The position numbers and the translations under genes are program-made. A stretch of 64,000 bases of DNA from Lachnospira eligens (GTDB lineage Bacteria; Bacillota; Clostridia; Lachnospirales; Lachnospiraceae). This document shows, one piece after another, positions 54,154-63,016 of this stretch (the stretch's first letter is position 1; every line of letters begins with the position of its first letter). The notes beneath the pieces were generated by a model. That model did no database searches. It was not told where the DNA came from and saw only the letters and a program-made list of their open reading frames with translations. The stretch covers positions 18,980-82,979 of the forward strand of contig NZ_WKRD01000011.1 of the NCBI RefSeq assembly GCF_009680455.1. The letters run 5' to 3'.

Positions 54154-56668
54154 TACAGCACTCCTTTAGTACACCATAGAAAAAAACACTTGTCGCATCT
54201 ACATTTAAAGAACGTGTCTGGTAATTTCTCGCTATTTGATAAAATTTTCTATATTCATCAGACGAAAAATATTCCATCTGTTTCTCTGTTAAATGAATAT
54301 CCTCTTTTGGAATTAACACAGCTACAGAACCATTTACAACAACATTCTTTGTATTACGCATTACTCTTGGTTTATATGTCATATTAGGTGTTAAATATAC
54401 ATTTTGATTACCAACATACTTATAAGCACTCAAAGCCTCCACTGTTTCCTTTTTAATATAAGAATCATATCCTGGTATATCAACTATTTCTTTTCCATCA
54501 TCACTTATATTTCTTGACTTAATAACTCTTAGGCAATCAGCTTTTTTCTCCTGTGTTGTATTAGAATTTGTTATTTGACGATCTCTAAACACAGTAAACT
54601 TATCAAATTCAAGCCTTTGAGAGATATTATCAAAGAATTTATCTCTATAAATAATCCAATACGGATATTTCATATCTGTAATATATTTTTGTTTTTGTAT
54701 TACAGACTGCTTCAATGTCAATGATTCTACTTTGGTTTCATTTGGTATTCCAACAGTATCAATAAACATACATATTGTCTCAACCAATACCCCTTTAAAC
54801 CCATTTTCTCCGTAATCCTGAATACAATCTATCTTCTTATGTGAAAGAATTTCCCTTGTATCACTAAATTCTGGTGTGTTTAAAATCGCCTTTGGCATTA
54901 TCATCGATACATAATCGGAAATAGCTAATGCTTTCTCTAAGAAAAACTCAAATGTATTGGTTGTATTCTTATTTATATTATTCTCCAAATACTTTTTTGC
55001 ATCCTTTGCTTTCAGTTTTGAAAATGGTGGATTCCCTACAACCAAATCATATCTCTTCTTGAAATCGTACAATAATGTATCTGTGTTAATATAATTTATA
55101 TTTACATTAGATGGCATCTTTTTCTTCTGCAACAATAACTGAAGAATCTGTAAATTCTTTTTATCAATATCAGCCACATCAATATTAACTCTTTTTACAT
55201 TCTCATATTTTTTAAATAGAAATGGCAAAAAATTTCCCACTCCAACAGATGGTTCAAGTATGTTAATTTCCTCCTTTTCAAATTCAGGAAGTTGCTTATA
55301 TATTTCATTCACTATGAACTTGTTTGTGTAATATGCAGCATTGTTCTCTCTTTTAGAATTTGTCAATTCAGCTATTCTAGCCAAAGAGGCACTTCCTAAA
55401 TTAAGCGGATTGTTTACAATAAAATCAATTAAATTATCAGGACTATCCAACTGGTAATCTTCAATTGTTTTGTTAATCATAGAGTTATCAAAATGCTCCT
55501 GCTCCATAAAACCTCTGATATTACATGCAATTTGGAAAAAGATTTCTGTAGGTACAGCCTCTCCTATGCTTTGTCTTATCTTTATCTCTTCTTTTTTTAA
55601 AAGAGCTCTTTTATTCTTTTCTGGTAAAGCATTCAATTCCTCTAAAGTCTTATCAATCCACTTAAATTCCGGTGGAATTGTCATAATTTTCATAAGTTCA
55701 CGAATTGAAAATACTCTGTCTTCTTCTGGATGTACAGTATTTTGACTTGCCAATTGGTCATTTCTTGTATGAATACAAGGTGCAACCTTATCCCAATATT
55801 GACGAGTATATTTATCTCCATTTTTTTGTTTATTAGGTACTACTACCCCGTCAACAATCTTATGTGGACGTTTCAATTCATCTTCATTATCAAATGCACT
55901 TTGTCCTTGCTTCAAATCATGAATCCAACAACGCATTTCTTCTGGATATGTTCTAAATGAGTGATAAAAATCTGTTGGGCAAATTTCACCCCACTCCAAT
56001 TTAGGCATATCGCCTATTACATCTCTAAGAGTTCTCTCTTCTACATATGTTGGATACAACTCAATAGGTGCAACATATTCTGCTATATCCTTACTTACAC
56101 CGATAACAACAGTTCGCGTTCTTGATGAATTTGAACCATAGTTTTTAAAATTAAGAATTCTACTGACAATAATATATTTATCACTCAATTCCTCATAAAC
56201 CACATCACCTATCGCTTTAACTGTTCCATCAGGCGCTGTACAACCTGTTTTCATAAATGCAGCTACGTTTTCAAAGATAAAAAATCTAGGCGCTACTTTC
56301 TGTATTAAATGTACTGACTCAACAACCAAGCTATTACGAACTATTTCATTTTCTGCTTTTTTATGATTTGCAACAGACATTCCCTGACAAGGGGGTGTTG
56401 CAATTAAAACATCCACCCTGTCATTTCCAAGCTCTTTCCATCTGTCTATTTCTTTAAATATTTTATTTTTTGTCTCATCTGTAGTTATATCATCGCAAAT
56501 ATATCCTGATTCAAATCTACACTTATTATTATATTTTTGAACGTTTAATCTTCTTTCTATCAGCTCATTCGTAGCTATACACTCAAATCCAGCTTTTTTA
56601 AATCCAAAACACCCAACTCCAGCACAACTAAAAAGACTTATATATGTTAATGTTTTATCCTTTAGCAT
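54146..56668 (-). CDS. Fused C5-cytosine and N6-adenine DNA methyltransferase
   Basis: An 840-residue protein with two methyltransferases in one chain. Residues ~1-380 form a C5 cytosine enzyme: FSCAGVGCFGFKKAG (SAM site), ATPPCQGMS with the catalytic cysteine (~92), FIFENV (~134), and a long target-recognition region. Residues ~430-840 form an N6-adenine enzyme: ILEPSVGVGNFLPF and VVGNPPFSK (~546). It would protect two base types, or both strands of an asymmetric site. It is encoded between an HTH regulator and the restriction endonuclease with short overlaps on both sides. Confidence 0.88.
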   Translation of the reverse strand: MLKDKTLTYISLFSCAGVGCFGFKKAGFECIATNELIERRLNVQKYNNKCRFESGYICDDITTDETKNKIFKEIDRWKELGNDRVDVLIATPPCQGMSVANHKKAENEIVRNSLVVESVHLIQKVAPRFFIFENVAAFMKTGCTAPDGTVKAIGDVVYEELSDKYIIVSRILNFKNYGSNSSRTRTVVIGVSKDIAEYVAPIELYPTYVEERTLRDVIGDMPKLEWGEICPTDFYHSFRTYPEEMRCWIHDLKQGQSAFDNEDELKRPHKIVDGVVVPNKQKNGDKYTRQYWDKVAPCIHTRNDQLASQNTVHPEEDRVFSIRELMKIMTIPPEFKWIDKTLEELNALPEKNKRALLKKEEIKIRQSIGEAVPTEIFFQIACNIRGFMEQEHFDNSMINKTIEDYQLDSPDNLIDFIVNNPLNLGSASLARIAELTNSKRENNAAYYTNKFIVNEIYKQLPEFEKEEINILEPSVGVGNFLPFLFKKYENVKRVNIDVADIDKKNLQILQLLLQKKKMPSNVNINYINTDTLLYDFKKRYDLVVGNPPFSKLKAKDAKKYLENNINKNTTNTFEFFLEKALAISDYVSMIMPKAILNTPEFSDTREILSHKKIDCIQDYGENGFKGVLVETICMFIDTVGIPNETKVESLTLKQSVIQKQKYITDMKYPYWIIYRDKFFDNISQRLEFDKFTVFRDRQITNSNTTQEKKADCLRVIKSRNISDDGKEIVDIPGYDSYIKKETVEALSAYKYVGNQNVYLTPNMTYKPRVMRNTKNVVVNGSVAVLIPKEDIHLTEKQMEYFSSDEYRKFYQIARNYQTRSLNVDATSVFFYGVLKECCNG

Positions 56669-56856
56669 ACCAATACACCTCGTTTACTATGATTGTTTTT
56701 TCTTGCATCTTCAGGCTTTTCTGCATCACATGGTATAAGCCATGTTTTTCCCTTTTTCACAACGCCATCTATTCGACCTTGCTCGCATAAAATTGCTATC
56801 CGTCTCGAGGTAATTCCCCATTTTTTTGACATTTCTATGGTAGTTAAATAGTTCAT
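56662..56856 (-). CDS. Small MerR/excisionase-like HTH protein
   Basis: A 64-residue protein: YLTTIEMSKKWGITSRRIAI, then GRIDGVVKKGKTWLIP, the winged-helix layout of HTH_17/excisionase proteins. The ATG is set by GGAGG, and a longer reading upstream has no ribosome binding site. It overlaps the methyltransferase start by seven bases, so it may control the restriction genes. Alternatively it may serve as an excisionase for the element. Confidence 0.75.
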   Translation of the reverse strand: MNYLTTIEMSKKWGITSRRIAILCEQGRIDGVVKKGKTWLIPCDAEKPEDARKNNHSKRGVLVC

Positions 56857-56956
56857 TGTATTCCTCCAATCATATATTCTATTATATTCACTTATCTGAA
56901 TAATTACAAGTTTTTTTTGCCAAACATCTGTTCTTTTTATATCTTCCATATGGAAA

Positions 56957-58792
56957 TCATCTGCCTTTTAATACCCTGTTCTTTTCTATAGGTTCTTCTC
57001 TATGCTTATCAGCATTTCTAATAACACTCTCATCATAAACCCTCTGAAACTCCTCATAAAGCCCATCTCCATCCAGCTTTATCTCCAACCGTTTCATTAC
57101 GTCCGAAAACAGTCTTATACTTCCACTCACATCTGCAATATCAAATCCAAATACATCAACCTTAGCAGAATCGTCGACATTCTCATAACCACCAAGCTCT
57201 GATATTCTCCTAACAATCCAGCCAGCTTTATCCACAGGTTCAGTTTCTCTAATTTCCACAAATTCATTTTTATCTGTTACATCAGTTATACTTTCGCCCA
57301 CTCCTGCCACATTCATGTCAGACGAATTATGAATCTCTGGTATTCCTATTCCATCTAAATCAGTCTGTTGTTTTCTCGCACTATCAGATTGCTCTTTCAG
57401 TCTGCTTATTTCATTCTGATTATTGTTAGGATTCATCACCTCAACATTTTTATCAGGCTCAACGACTGTTGCCGTTGCTTTCTCAACCGCAGTATCCTCT
57501 TCCATCCCCGGTATCTCAACATCCCTGTCAGCAACAATCTCCTCCTTCCCCGACACCGCATAATAAGCCGTATACAAATCTTCTTTTATAATGTCATCAG
57601 CAAGCTGTATCTGCCTCTTAATTTTCCTTTTCTCCTGCTTCAGTTCGTCCAGTTCTTCCTGCACTTCCACATGCCATATCTGATATTCCCGGTACTGCTC
57701 TTCATTCTTTATACTGCGTTTCCGACTAGAGCTTTCTCTGTATATCTCATGCTGTCTGTCCTCAATCTGCTGAATCTTTTCTTCCTGCTCATTTATGAAA
57801 TCCACAAGATCCACAACACTTTTGATGTCATTATTTACAATCAGCAGATATTCGTCCTGTAACTGATGAAACCGCTTCAAATCCTCTGTATACTTTGCTC
57901 CACCAACTGCAAAACGCTTCTGCTCTACAATCCTTAATCTGTATAGCTTTGCATAAAACTTCTTCTGGAATGGTGACAGCTTCGCCCTGTGCAATCCTCT
58001 TATATCAGACGAATAAAAGTAAGGCTTTGCCATCCAAGGCATATCCACATGATGCCGTAACATATCCTCTGAAAACATCTCGTCCAGCTTTGCCAGTTTA
58101 TGATAATATCGAAATCCTGGTGCCTGCACTTCCATCCACGCATCTTTCTTGAATACATATCCAAGTCTTTTCATCAGATATTTAAAATGCTCCACATTTC
58201 CGGCTGCATATGCACACATCTTGGCATCACGAAGAATTATTTCTTTCATGGACATTTCCTTTTCCCACTTGTCCCTGCTGATATTCTTTGGATTCTTGCT
58301 GTACTCTGCCGGCATTATGGAAAGTCCAAGTTCATCACAATATTTATTTGTGATAGGCTGGAGATGATTCTTCCAGTTGCTTTTCGGTGAATTGTATTTC
58401 TTGCCGGTTGTCATGCTGACACTGTTCCAGATAAGATGTCCATGCATATGCTCTCTGTCTGTGTGGACTGCATACACAGCCTCATAATCATCACCAAGCA
58501 CATCCTTCGCAAAGTGCTCCAGCACATACATTGCCTGCTCTGCCGTCACTTTTTCTTCCGGTGAAAATGATATGATCACATGATACCCCTGCCTTTTACC
58601 CGTCTTATGAAAAATGTTCTTTGTCTCTTCCATCTGCTCAAATGCTGTATCCGGCAGGCAGTTAATACCGCCCACCAGTACACATTCTTCTGTCTTATCC
58701 GGATTCTGAATATATTCCAAAGCATTCTTCAGGTGCGATGCCGGATTTCTGCCTTCCGATTCCATGATATTCAGGATCTTTGTAATCGCCAT
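56957..58792 (-). CDS. Relaxase / mobilisation nuclease (MobA/VirD2-like)
   Basis: A 611-residue HUH relaxase that would nick the element at oriT and lead single-strand transfer. The three-histidine metal motif is HTDREHMHGHLIWN (~108-121). The N-terminal motif region is ASHLKNALEYIQNP. The long charged C-terminal half is coiled (residues ~280-420) with an acidic tail. It overlaps mobC by 22 nt. No type IV secretion genes are visible, so the element would be mobilised by a helper conjugation system. Confidence 0.9.
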   Translation of the reverse strand: MAITKILNIMESEGRNPASHLKNALEYIQNPDKTEECVLVGGINCLPDTAFEQMEETKNIFHKTGKRQGYHVIISFSPEEKVTAEQAMYVLEHFAKDVLGDDYEAVYAVHTDREHMHGHLIWNSVSMTTGKKYNSPKSNWKNHLQPITNKYCDELGLSIMPAEYSKNPKNISRDKWEKEMSMKEIILRDAKMCAYAAGNVEHFKYLMKRLGYVFKKDAWMEVQAPGFRYYHKLAKLDEMFSEDMLRHHVDMPWMAKPYFYSSDIRGLHRAKLSPFQKKFYAKLYRLRIVEQKRFAVGGAKYTEDLKRFHQLQDEYLLIVNNDIKSVVDLVDFINEQEEKIQQIEDRQHEIYRESSSRKRSIKNEEQYREYQIWHVEVQEELDELKQEKRKIKRQIQLADDIIKEDLYTAYYAVSGKEEIVADRDVEIPGMEEDTAVEKATATVVEPDKNVEVMNPNNNQNEISRLKEQSDSARKQQTDLDGIGIPEIHNSSDMNVAGVGESITDVTDKNEFVEIRETEPVDKAGWIVRRISELGGYENVDDSAKVDVFGFDIADVSGSIRLFSDVMKRLEIKLDGDGLYEEFQRVYDESVIRNADKHREEPIEKNRVLKGR

Positions 58793-59196
58793 ATTTCCAG
58801 CACCTCCCCAAATGTTTTCTTTACATCATCCAGACCGCTCTGCAGTTTATCAATATCGCTGTAATATAACTTTCCCTGTGAATTGCCAAGCTTTACTGCC
58901 TGATTAATATTATTTGCAATACCGGCAATAACACGGATTGCTCTTGCCCTTTCCTCAGGATAACTTGTATCTATATTGCCACCTGTCCGTATTAATTCTC
59001 TTATATAAGCACTTGCTGTCATTCCTGTCCGTTTAAGTGCCGCTTTTAGAATATCCATATCTTTTTCCGACAGCTTCACAGAAACCTTATAATCTTTCCT
59101 GTCAGACTTGTATCTTCTCTTTCCACCTGCCATACGTTTTTCCCTTTCATAGTTTTCTAATGTCGTATAAAACCAATCTTTTTTTATCTGTACCAT
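58771..59196 (-). CDS. mobC: MobC-type relaxosome protein
   Basis: A 141-residue accessory protein that helps the relaxase at oriT. KVSVKLSEKDMDILKAALKR, followed by TGMTASAYIRELIRTGG, is the MobC ribbon-helix-helix region, and AGIANNINQAVKLGN is the C-terminal MobC helix. Two starts are possible: the longer has AAGGA, and the shorter (at 59133) has AAAGGG. It is encoded directly beside the probable oriT and is distinct from the two left-end MobC-like genes. Confidence 0.88.
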   Translation of the reverse strand: MVQIKKDWFYTTLENYEREKRMAGGKRRYKSDRKDYKVSVKLSEKDMDILKAALKRTGMTASAYIRELIRTGGNIDTSYPEERARAIRVIAGIANNINQAVKLGNSQGKLYYSDIDKLQSGLDDVKKTFGEVLEIWRLQRS

Positions 59197-59245
59197 TGCT
59201 TTTTCATCCTTTCTAAAAGTTCTGCTTATAGGTTTTGCAAGATGC

Positions 59246-59294
59246 GGAAAAGGTCGGACCTTTTCCCGAAAAAATATAAACGCATCAGCGTTTA
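59246..59294. other. Probable oriT region
   Basis: Two hairpins lie just upstream of mobC: GGAAAAGGTCGGACCTTTTCC-like (59246-59266; arms AAAAGGTC and GACCTTTT) and TAAACGC-ATCA-GCGTTTA (59277-59294). Inverted repeats beside mobC-relaxase genes are the usual place of the nick site. The nick position itself is not identified. Confidence 0.55.
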
Positions 59295-59402
59295 CATAAT
59301 TTTTCGTCTTGGCAGGAGCACCTGCACCCTGTATATGATATGTAGTGGTTAATGTACCACCACGATTACTGATATGGTGATTGAAGTTCCACTTGATTTA
59401 AA

Positions 59403-59715
59403 AGTGGTGGCGCTTTTTGCCATCACTTTACTGTTTTAGTGGCGTTTTCCGCCACCACTTTTCCATTTTGACGGCACTTTCCGCCACCATAACTTTTTTC
59501 TCGCTTATCTGAGTGGTGGCGCTTTTTGCCGTCACTTTGCTGTTTTGACGGCGCTTTTTGCCCCCACTTTTCCATTTTGACGGCACTTTTTGCCGTCACA
59601 CTTTTTCGGCTCTGATTTGTGCGGGGGCGCTTTCTGCCCCCACTTTGTGGTTTTGGGGGCGCTTTCTGCCCCCATTTGCACGTTTTGGGGGCGCTTTTTG
59701 CCCCCACTCGCTGGA
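59403..59715. repeat. Tandem array of about nine palindromic ~33-bp repeats
   Basis: Each unit has the form GGGGGCGCTTTTTGCCCCCA (or GTGGTGGC...GCCATCAC), a small hairpin, followed by ACTTTxxxxTTTT. Nine units of 32-42 bp are present, GC-rich against an AT-rich background and diverging gradually from one side to the other. Frames through it would encode KWGQKAPPK-like repeats but lack ribosome binding sites, so it is treated as non-coding. Its place between oriT/mobC and an HTH gene suggests iterons or a regulatory array. Confidence 0.8.
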
Positions 59716-59720
59716 TTCAC

Positions 59721-60116
59721 CTATTCAGTTGTCTCTTTCACCATTACATCTGCATCCAACATCACATTTTCTGCTATCTCAGCACCATCTTCCGACAATT
59801 CATTTGTTTCAGGCGGTATATCCACTTCATCCTGTTCACTTATCACAGAATCCCCAACTGCCGCTTCATAATCCATTTCTTCTACAACCTTGCTTCGGTT
59901 ACGCTGTGGCTCATAATCCGGATTGTAATAATCTTCGTAACCATAGATTTTCTGTTCAAAGTACTTCCTTGGACATTTGCCCCGCATGGTGAAATAACCT
60001 TTTGCCTCAAGCTCTGCATTATATTCCTTTATAATTGCATATGCCTTTGTCATCCCGATACCAAGCATCTGGCTTATCTCACCTGCATCTATGAATGCTT
60101 CCTTTATACCCTTCAT
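59721..60116 (-). CDS. HTH-domain protein with acidic tail next to the repeat array
   Basis: A 131-residue protein. Residues ~8-60 (DAGEISQMLGIGMTKAYAII, then GYFTMRGKCPRKYFEQKIYG) form a helix-turn-helix of the type found in excisionase and replication-accessory proteins of integrative elements. The rest is strongly acidic. AGGAG lies before the ATG. It ends a few bases from the palindromic repeat array, which is the obvious candidate for its binding sites. It is divergent from an Xre regulator. Confidence 0.7.
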   Translation of the reverse strand: MKGIKEAFIDAGEISQMLGIGMTKAYAIIKEYNAELEAKGYFTMRGKCPRKYFEQKIYGYEDYYNPDYEPQRNRSKVVEEMDYEAAVGDSVISEQDEVDIPPETNELSEDGAEIAENVMLDADVMVKETTE

Positions 60117-60322
60117 GCAGCTCCTCCTTTCATAAATTGTTATTTTAAATACGTGTTTTTACAAAACAGCTATCCTGTTCTTCACTTAATCCGTATCTCT
60201 AATTCGTGTTTATTTTAATATCCTTTTCAAAATTTGTCAATAGAACTTTTTATAATTACGCACTTGAAATTCGTTTTTATTTATGATAAAGTAATCGTAC
60301 AATCATAAACAAGTCACTTACT

Positions 60323-60359
60323 GATACGTATTTCATTTAATATCAACCCAATACGTATC
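60323..60359. promoter_or_regulatory. Operator-like repeat between two divergent regulator genes
   Basis: GATACGTATT (60323-60332) and AATACGTATC (60350-60359) are perfect inverted repeats 17 bp apart, and each contains the palindrome ATACGTAT. They lie 40 bp before the Xre gene start and probably bind that regulator. Confidence 0.7.
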
Positions 60360-60398
60360 TTTACAACGGACTATTTTATATAAAGGAAGGTGAACCAC

Positions 60399-60971
60399 AT
60401 GGCTTACATTATGGACATTCCGTCTCCACAGGAGATTGGAAAGAACATCCAGAAGCACCGCAGGGCTCAAAAGATAACACAGAAGGAATTTGCAAAAAGA
60501 CTTGGTAAATCAGAACGCACCATTCAGAAGTATGAATCCGGTGAGATTATCATGAAGCTGGATGTAGTAAAGGAAGTTGCTAATGAGCTGAACATTCCAT
60601 TTCAGGAGCTTTTATATCCGGCAGGAATTGATAATGCTGCAAAAGAACCAATAAAACAGTCAACATCATATGAATTCCACACTATGTCAGATGTAATCAA
60701 TGTTCTCTTTGCCATAACTGAACTTACTGATTTTTCATTTGAGCTGACCAACACCAAACCTCCTGAAAGTCCTGAATGGACTGCCGGGATTAAGGTTAAT
60801 GGCAAAGGCAATGGAAAATATGATGCAGACTTCTGTCTCTTTATGGAAAACTGGATAACAAAGAAGAATATGCTTCAGACAGGAAAAATTTCAAAAGAAA
60901 AGTTTGATTCATGGAAATCAGATATGTTGGCATATTATAAGGATTCCAGACTGGATAATGAAGCCGATTAA
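60399..60971 (+). CDS. Xre-family HTH transcriptional regulator
   Basis: A 190-residue regulator. Residues ~8-70 (GKNIQKHRRAQKITQKEFAK, then RLGKSERTIQKYESG) are a clear Xre helix-turn-helix. The C-terminal ~110 residues form an unrecognised sensor-like domain. The ATG is set by GGAAGG 8 nt upstream; a GTG three codons earlier overlaps that site. It lies between the divergent HTH gene and the integrase and probably controls excision and transfer of the element. Confidence 0.85.
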   Translation: MAYIMDIPSPQEIGKNIQKHRRAQKITQKEFAKRLGKSERTIQKYESGEIIMKLDVVKEVANELNIPFQELLYPAGIDNAAKEPIKQSTSYEFHTMSDVINVLFAITELTDFSFELTNTKPPESPEWTAGIKVNGKGNGKYDADFCLFMENWITKKNMLQTGKISKEKFDSWKSDMLAYYKDSRLDNEAD

Positions 60972-61012
60972 AAAACTGAATAATTGCAGGCTTACACCTT
61001 TAGTAAAGAAAA

Positions 61013-61054
61013 AGCTCCGGCATACTCCTTCTCGCAAAAGGAATAACCGAAGCT
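61013..61054 (-). terminator. Stem-loop before the integrase gene
   Basis: AGCTCCGG and CCGAAGCT (with one mismatch) plus inner TCCTT/AAGGA form a long stem. On the minus strand it is followed by TTTTTCTTT, like the hairpins at junctions D and F. No minus-strand gene ends here, so it may be a decayed element end or an antisense terminator. Confidence 0.5.
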
Positions 61055-61159
61055 ATGTAAGTGATTGACCCGAAGGCTTTATAATCACCCTGAACAAGTA
61101 GATTATATCATAGCCTTTTGATGATTGCACAACAATTTTACAAAAAGGAGATGATATTC

Positions 61160-62410
61160 ATGCCAGCTTACAAAGATGAAAAAACTGGTAAATGGTTCGC
61201 CAAGTTCTATTATACGAACTGGCAGGGAATCAAAAAACAGAAGTGGAAAAGAGGCTTTGCCACCAAAAAGGAAGCCTTAGGATTTGAAAGGGATTTTCTG
61301 GAAAAGCAGTCTGCCAATCCTGACATGACATTTCAAAACCTTTATGAAATTTATATGGAGGATATGGCTGCAAGACTTAAGCAGTCAACTCTTCTGACAA
61401 AAAAGGCGGTACTACAGACGCATATTCTTCCATTCTTCGGTAGCAAGCCGATAAATGAAATCAAAGCCTCAGATGTACGAAGATGGCAGGCGAAGCTTAT
61501 GAGTTCGCCTAATAATTACTCCCAGACCTATCTGAAAAAGATTAACACGGAGCTTAACAGCATCATCAATTACGCCAAGCGTTTCTATGACCTTAACACC
61601 AATCCCTGCGGCAAGGCAGGCACCATTGGAAAAGCAAAGGCTGAGGAAATGGATTACTGGACTTACGATGAATATATTGCTTTCCGTGAGGGTGTAAAAG
61701 ACAAGTCGCTATCGTATATATGCTTTGAAGTCCTGTACTGGACTGGTATGCGAGAAGGTGAACTGCTTGCTCTATCACCTGCTGATATTGACCTTGATAA
61801 CAAGACAATATCCATCAACAGAACATATCAGCGGATAGAAGGAAAAGATGTATTTACATCACCTAAGACAAGAAAAAGTAAGCGAAAGATTCCGATTCCG
61901 GATTTTCTCTGCCAGGAGCTATCAGATTATATCCAGTCAAGGTATATGCTTGACGCAGATGAAAGGCTGTTCCCGGTAACAAAATCATATCTCTCACACG
62001 AGATGATAAGAGGTTGCAAAAACACAGGTGTAAAGAAGATACGAATCCACGATATCAGGCATTCGCACGCCAGCTTACTTATTAATCAGGGCTGTGATGC
62101 GCTGATGTTAGCAGACAGGCTCGGACACGAGAAAGTATCCACAACACTTAACACATACTCTCATCTGTTTCCACATAAACAGCAGGAGCTTGTGCATAGT
62201 CTGGAATCATTGCAGGCGACAGATTCGCCAACACCTGAACCACCATCTGATAACCCTCTGCTTGAAGCAGCAGGTATAACATGTGAAGTGCCGCAGACTC
62301 AGGACAACGGCTCAGATGTAACAATCCGACCTCAGTTCGGTCCTGCGTTAGTACCACCAAATACCGTATCAGGGAAAATCATCCAGATGCCACAAAGAAA
62401 GATCATATAG
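61160..62410 (+). CDS. int: Tyrosine integrase of element E-F
   Basis: A 416-residue integrase. The N-terminal ~55 residues (YKDEKTGKWFAKFYYTNWQG...) form the arm-binding domain typical of Tn916-like integrases. Residues ~60-160 are the SAM-like domain. The catalytic domain has TGMREGELLAL (Arg, ~196), HDIRHSHASLL (His-x-x-Arg, ~297), GHEKVSTTLNTYSHL (His and the nucleophilic Tyr near 332). AAGGAG fixes the ATG. The gene ends 86 bp before GTAGCA repeats that should be its own arm sites at junction F. Confidence 0.95.
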   Translation: MPAYKDEKTGKWFAKFYYTNWQGIKKQKWKRGFATKKEALGFERDFLEKQSANPDMTFQNLYEIYMEDMAARLKQSTLLTKKAVLQTHILPFFGSKPINEIKASDVRRWQAKLMSSPNNYSQTYLKKINTELNSIINYAKRFYDLNTNPCGKAGTIGKAKAEEMDYWTYDEYIAFREGVKDKSLSYICFEVLYWTGMREGELLALSPADIDLDNKTISINRTYQRIEGKDVFTSPKTRKSKRKIPIPDFLCQELSDYIQSRYMLDADERLFPVTKSYLSHEMIRGCKNTGVKKIRIHDIRHSHASLLINQGCDALMLADRLGHEKVSTTLNTYSHLFPHKQQELVHSLESLQATDSPTPEPPSDNPLLEAAGITCEVPQTQDNGSDVTIRPQFGPALVPPNTVSGKIIQMPQRKII

Positions 62411-62496
62411 AAGAAATCCAGCAGTCATCAGGGTTTCTTGCTATTAAAGTTAATGACAACCAACTGAAAACGATAGAAAAAGAGTAGTTGCTATTA

Positions 62497-62704
62497 GTAG
62501 CAAATTAGTAGCAGAGCAAAAGAAAAAGTCTCGGAATCCGCTTGTTTAGCGGGTTCCAAGACTTGTGGCTCTTATTCAAACTCGCAAATAAAATCTTGTC
62601 ACTATACTTTTTAGTATTGGTATTATGGTTCTATTTGGTTTTATATGTGTTCAACTGTCCTAAATCCATAGGCTGTACTGAACAGTGTTATCAAATTGTT
62701 ATCA
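62497..62704. other. att-like junction F (GTAGCA right end meets GTTATCA left end)
   Basis: GTAGCA twice with 11-bp period (62497-62502, 62508-62513), a hairpin (62526-62564, minus-strand TTTTTC run), the core TATTCAAACTC (62573-62583), then GTTATCA twice with 11-bp period (62687-62693, 62698-62704). The left distance is 60 bp, the same as at C, D and E; the right distance is 104 bp. The right-hand arms imply one more element beyond F. Confidence 0.8.
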
Positions 62705-62715
62705 CATCTCTGTTA

Positions 62716-63015
62716 TCAATCAAAGATTCTCGTAATATCCTGATATCGGTTAACTACACGATAAATCTCTACATATTCATTACCAATCTTGTAGATAATT
62801 ACATAATCTTCCCATATCGCATATTTATAATCTGTCCGAAAGCTGACCCGTTTGGATAAATCCGACCCCATTCCCGGAAACATCTGAAGATTTTCAAATT
62901 TACCATAAATCTCTTTTATCGTCTTTGCAGCATATTCTTCATTATCCTCAGCAATGTAATCTCGGATATTTTTCAAATCCTTTGCAACAATCGGATTGAT
63001 CCGCAATTTTAACAT
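62716..63015 (-). CDS. ParE/RelE-family toxin
   Basis: A 99-residue toxin. LRINPIVAKDLKNIRDYIAE, then EYVEIYRVVNRYQDITRIF, fits the ParE/RelE fold. ParE members poison gyrase and RelE members cut mRNA, and the choice cannot be made by eye. The ATG lies one base after the antitoxin stop and behind GGGGG. It ends only ~12 bp from the GTTATCA repeats of junction F, so it is the first cargo of the next element. Confidence 0.88.
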   Translation of the reverse strand: MLKLRINPIVAKDLKNIRDYIAEDNEEYAAKTIKEIYGKFENLQMFPGMGSDLSKRVSFRTDYKYAIWEDYVIIYKIGNEYVEIYRVVNRYQDITRIFD

Positions 63016-63016
63016 C

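Noticed and set aside
59423..59720. Frames encoding KWGQKAPPK-like repeat peptides
   Set aside because: They arise from the palindromic repeat array, have no ribosome binding site, and several overlapping frames are open at once, which is expected for such repeats.
9412..62583. Insertion of the elements into a tRNA gene 3' end
   Set aside because: No tRNA-like cloverleaf or CCA end surrounds any core; the target gene or site is unknown.
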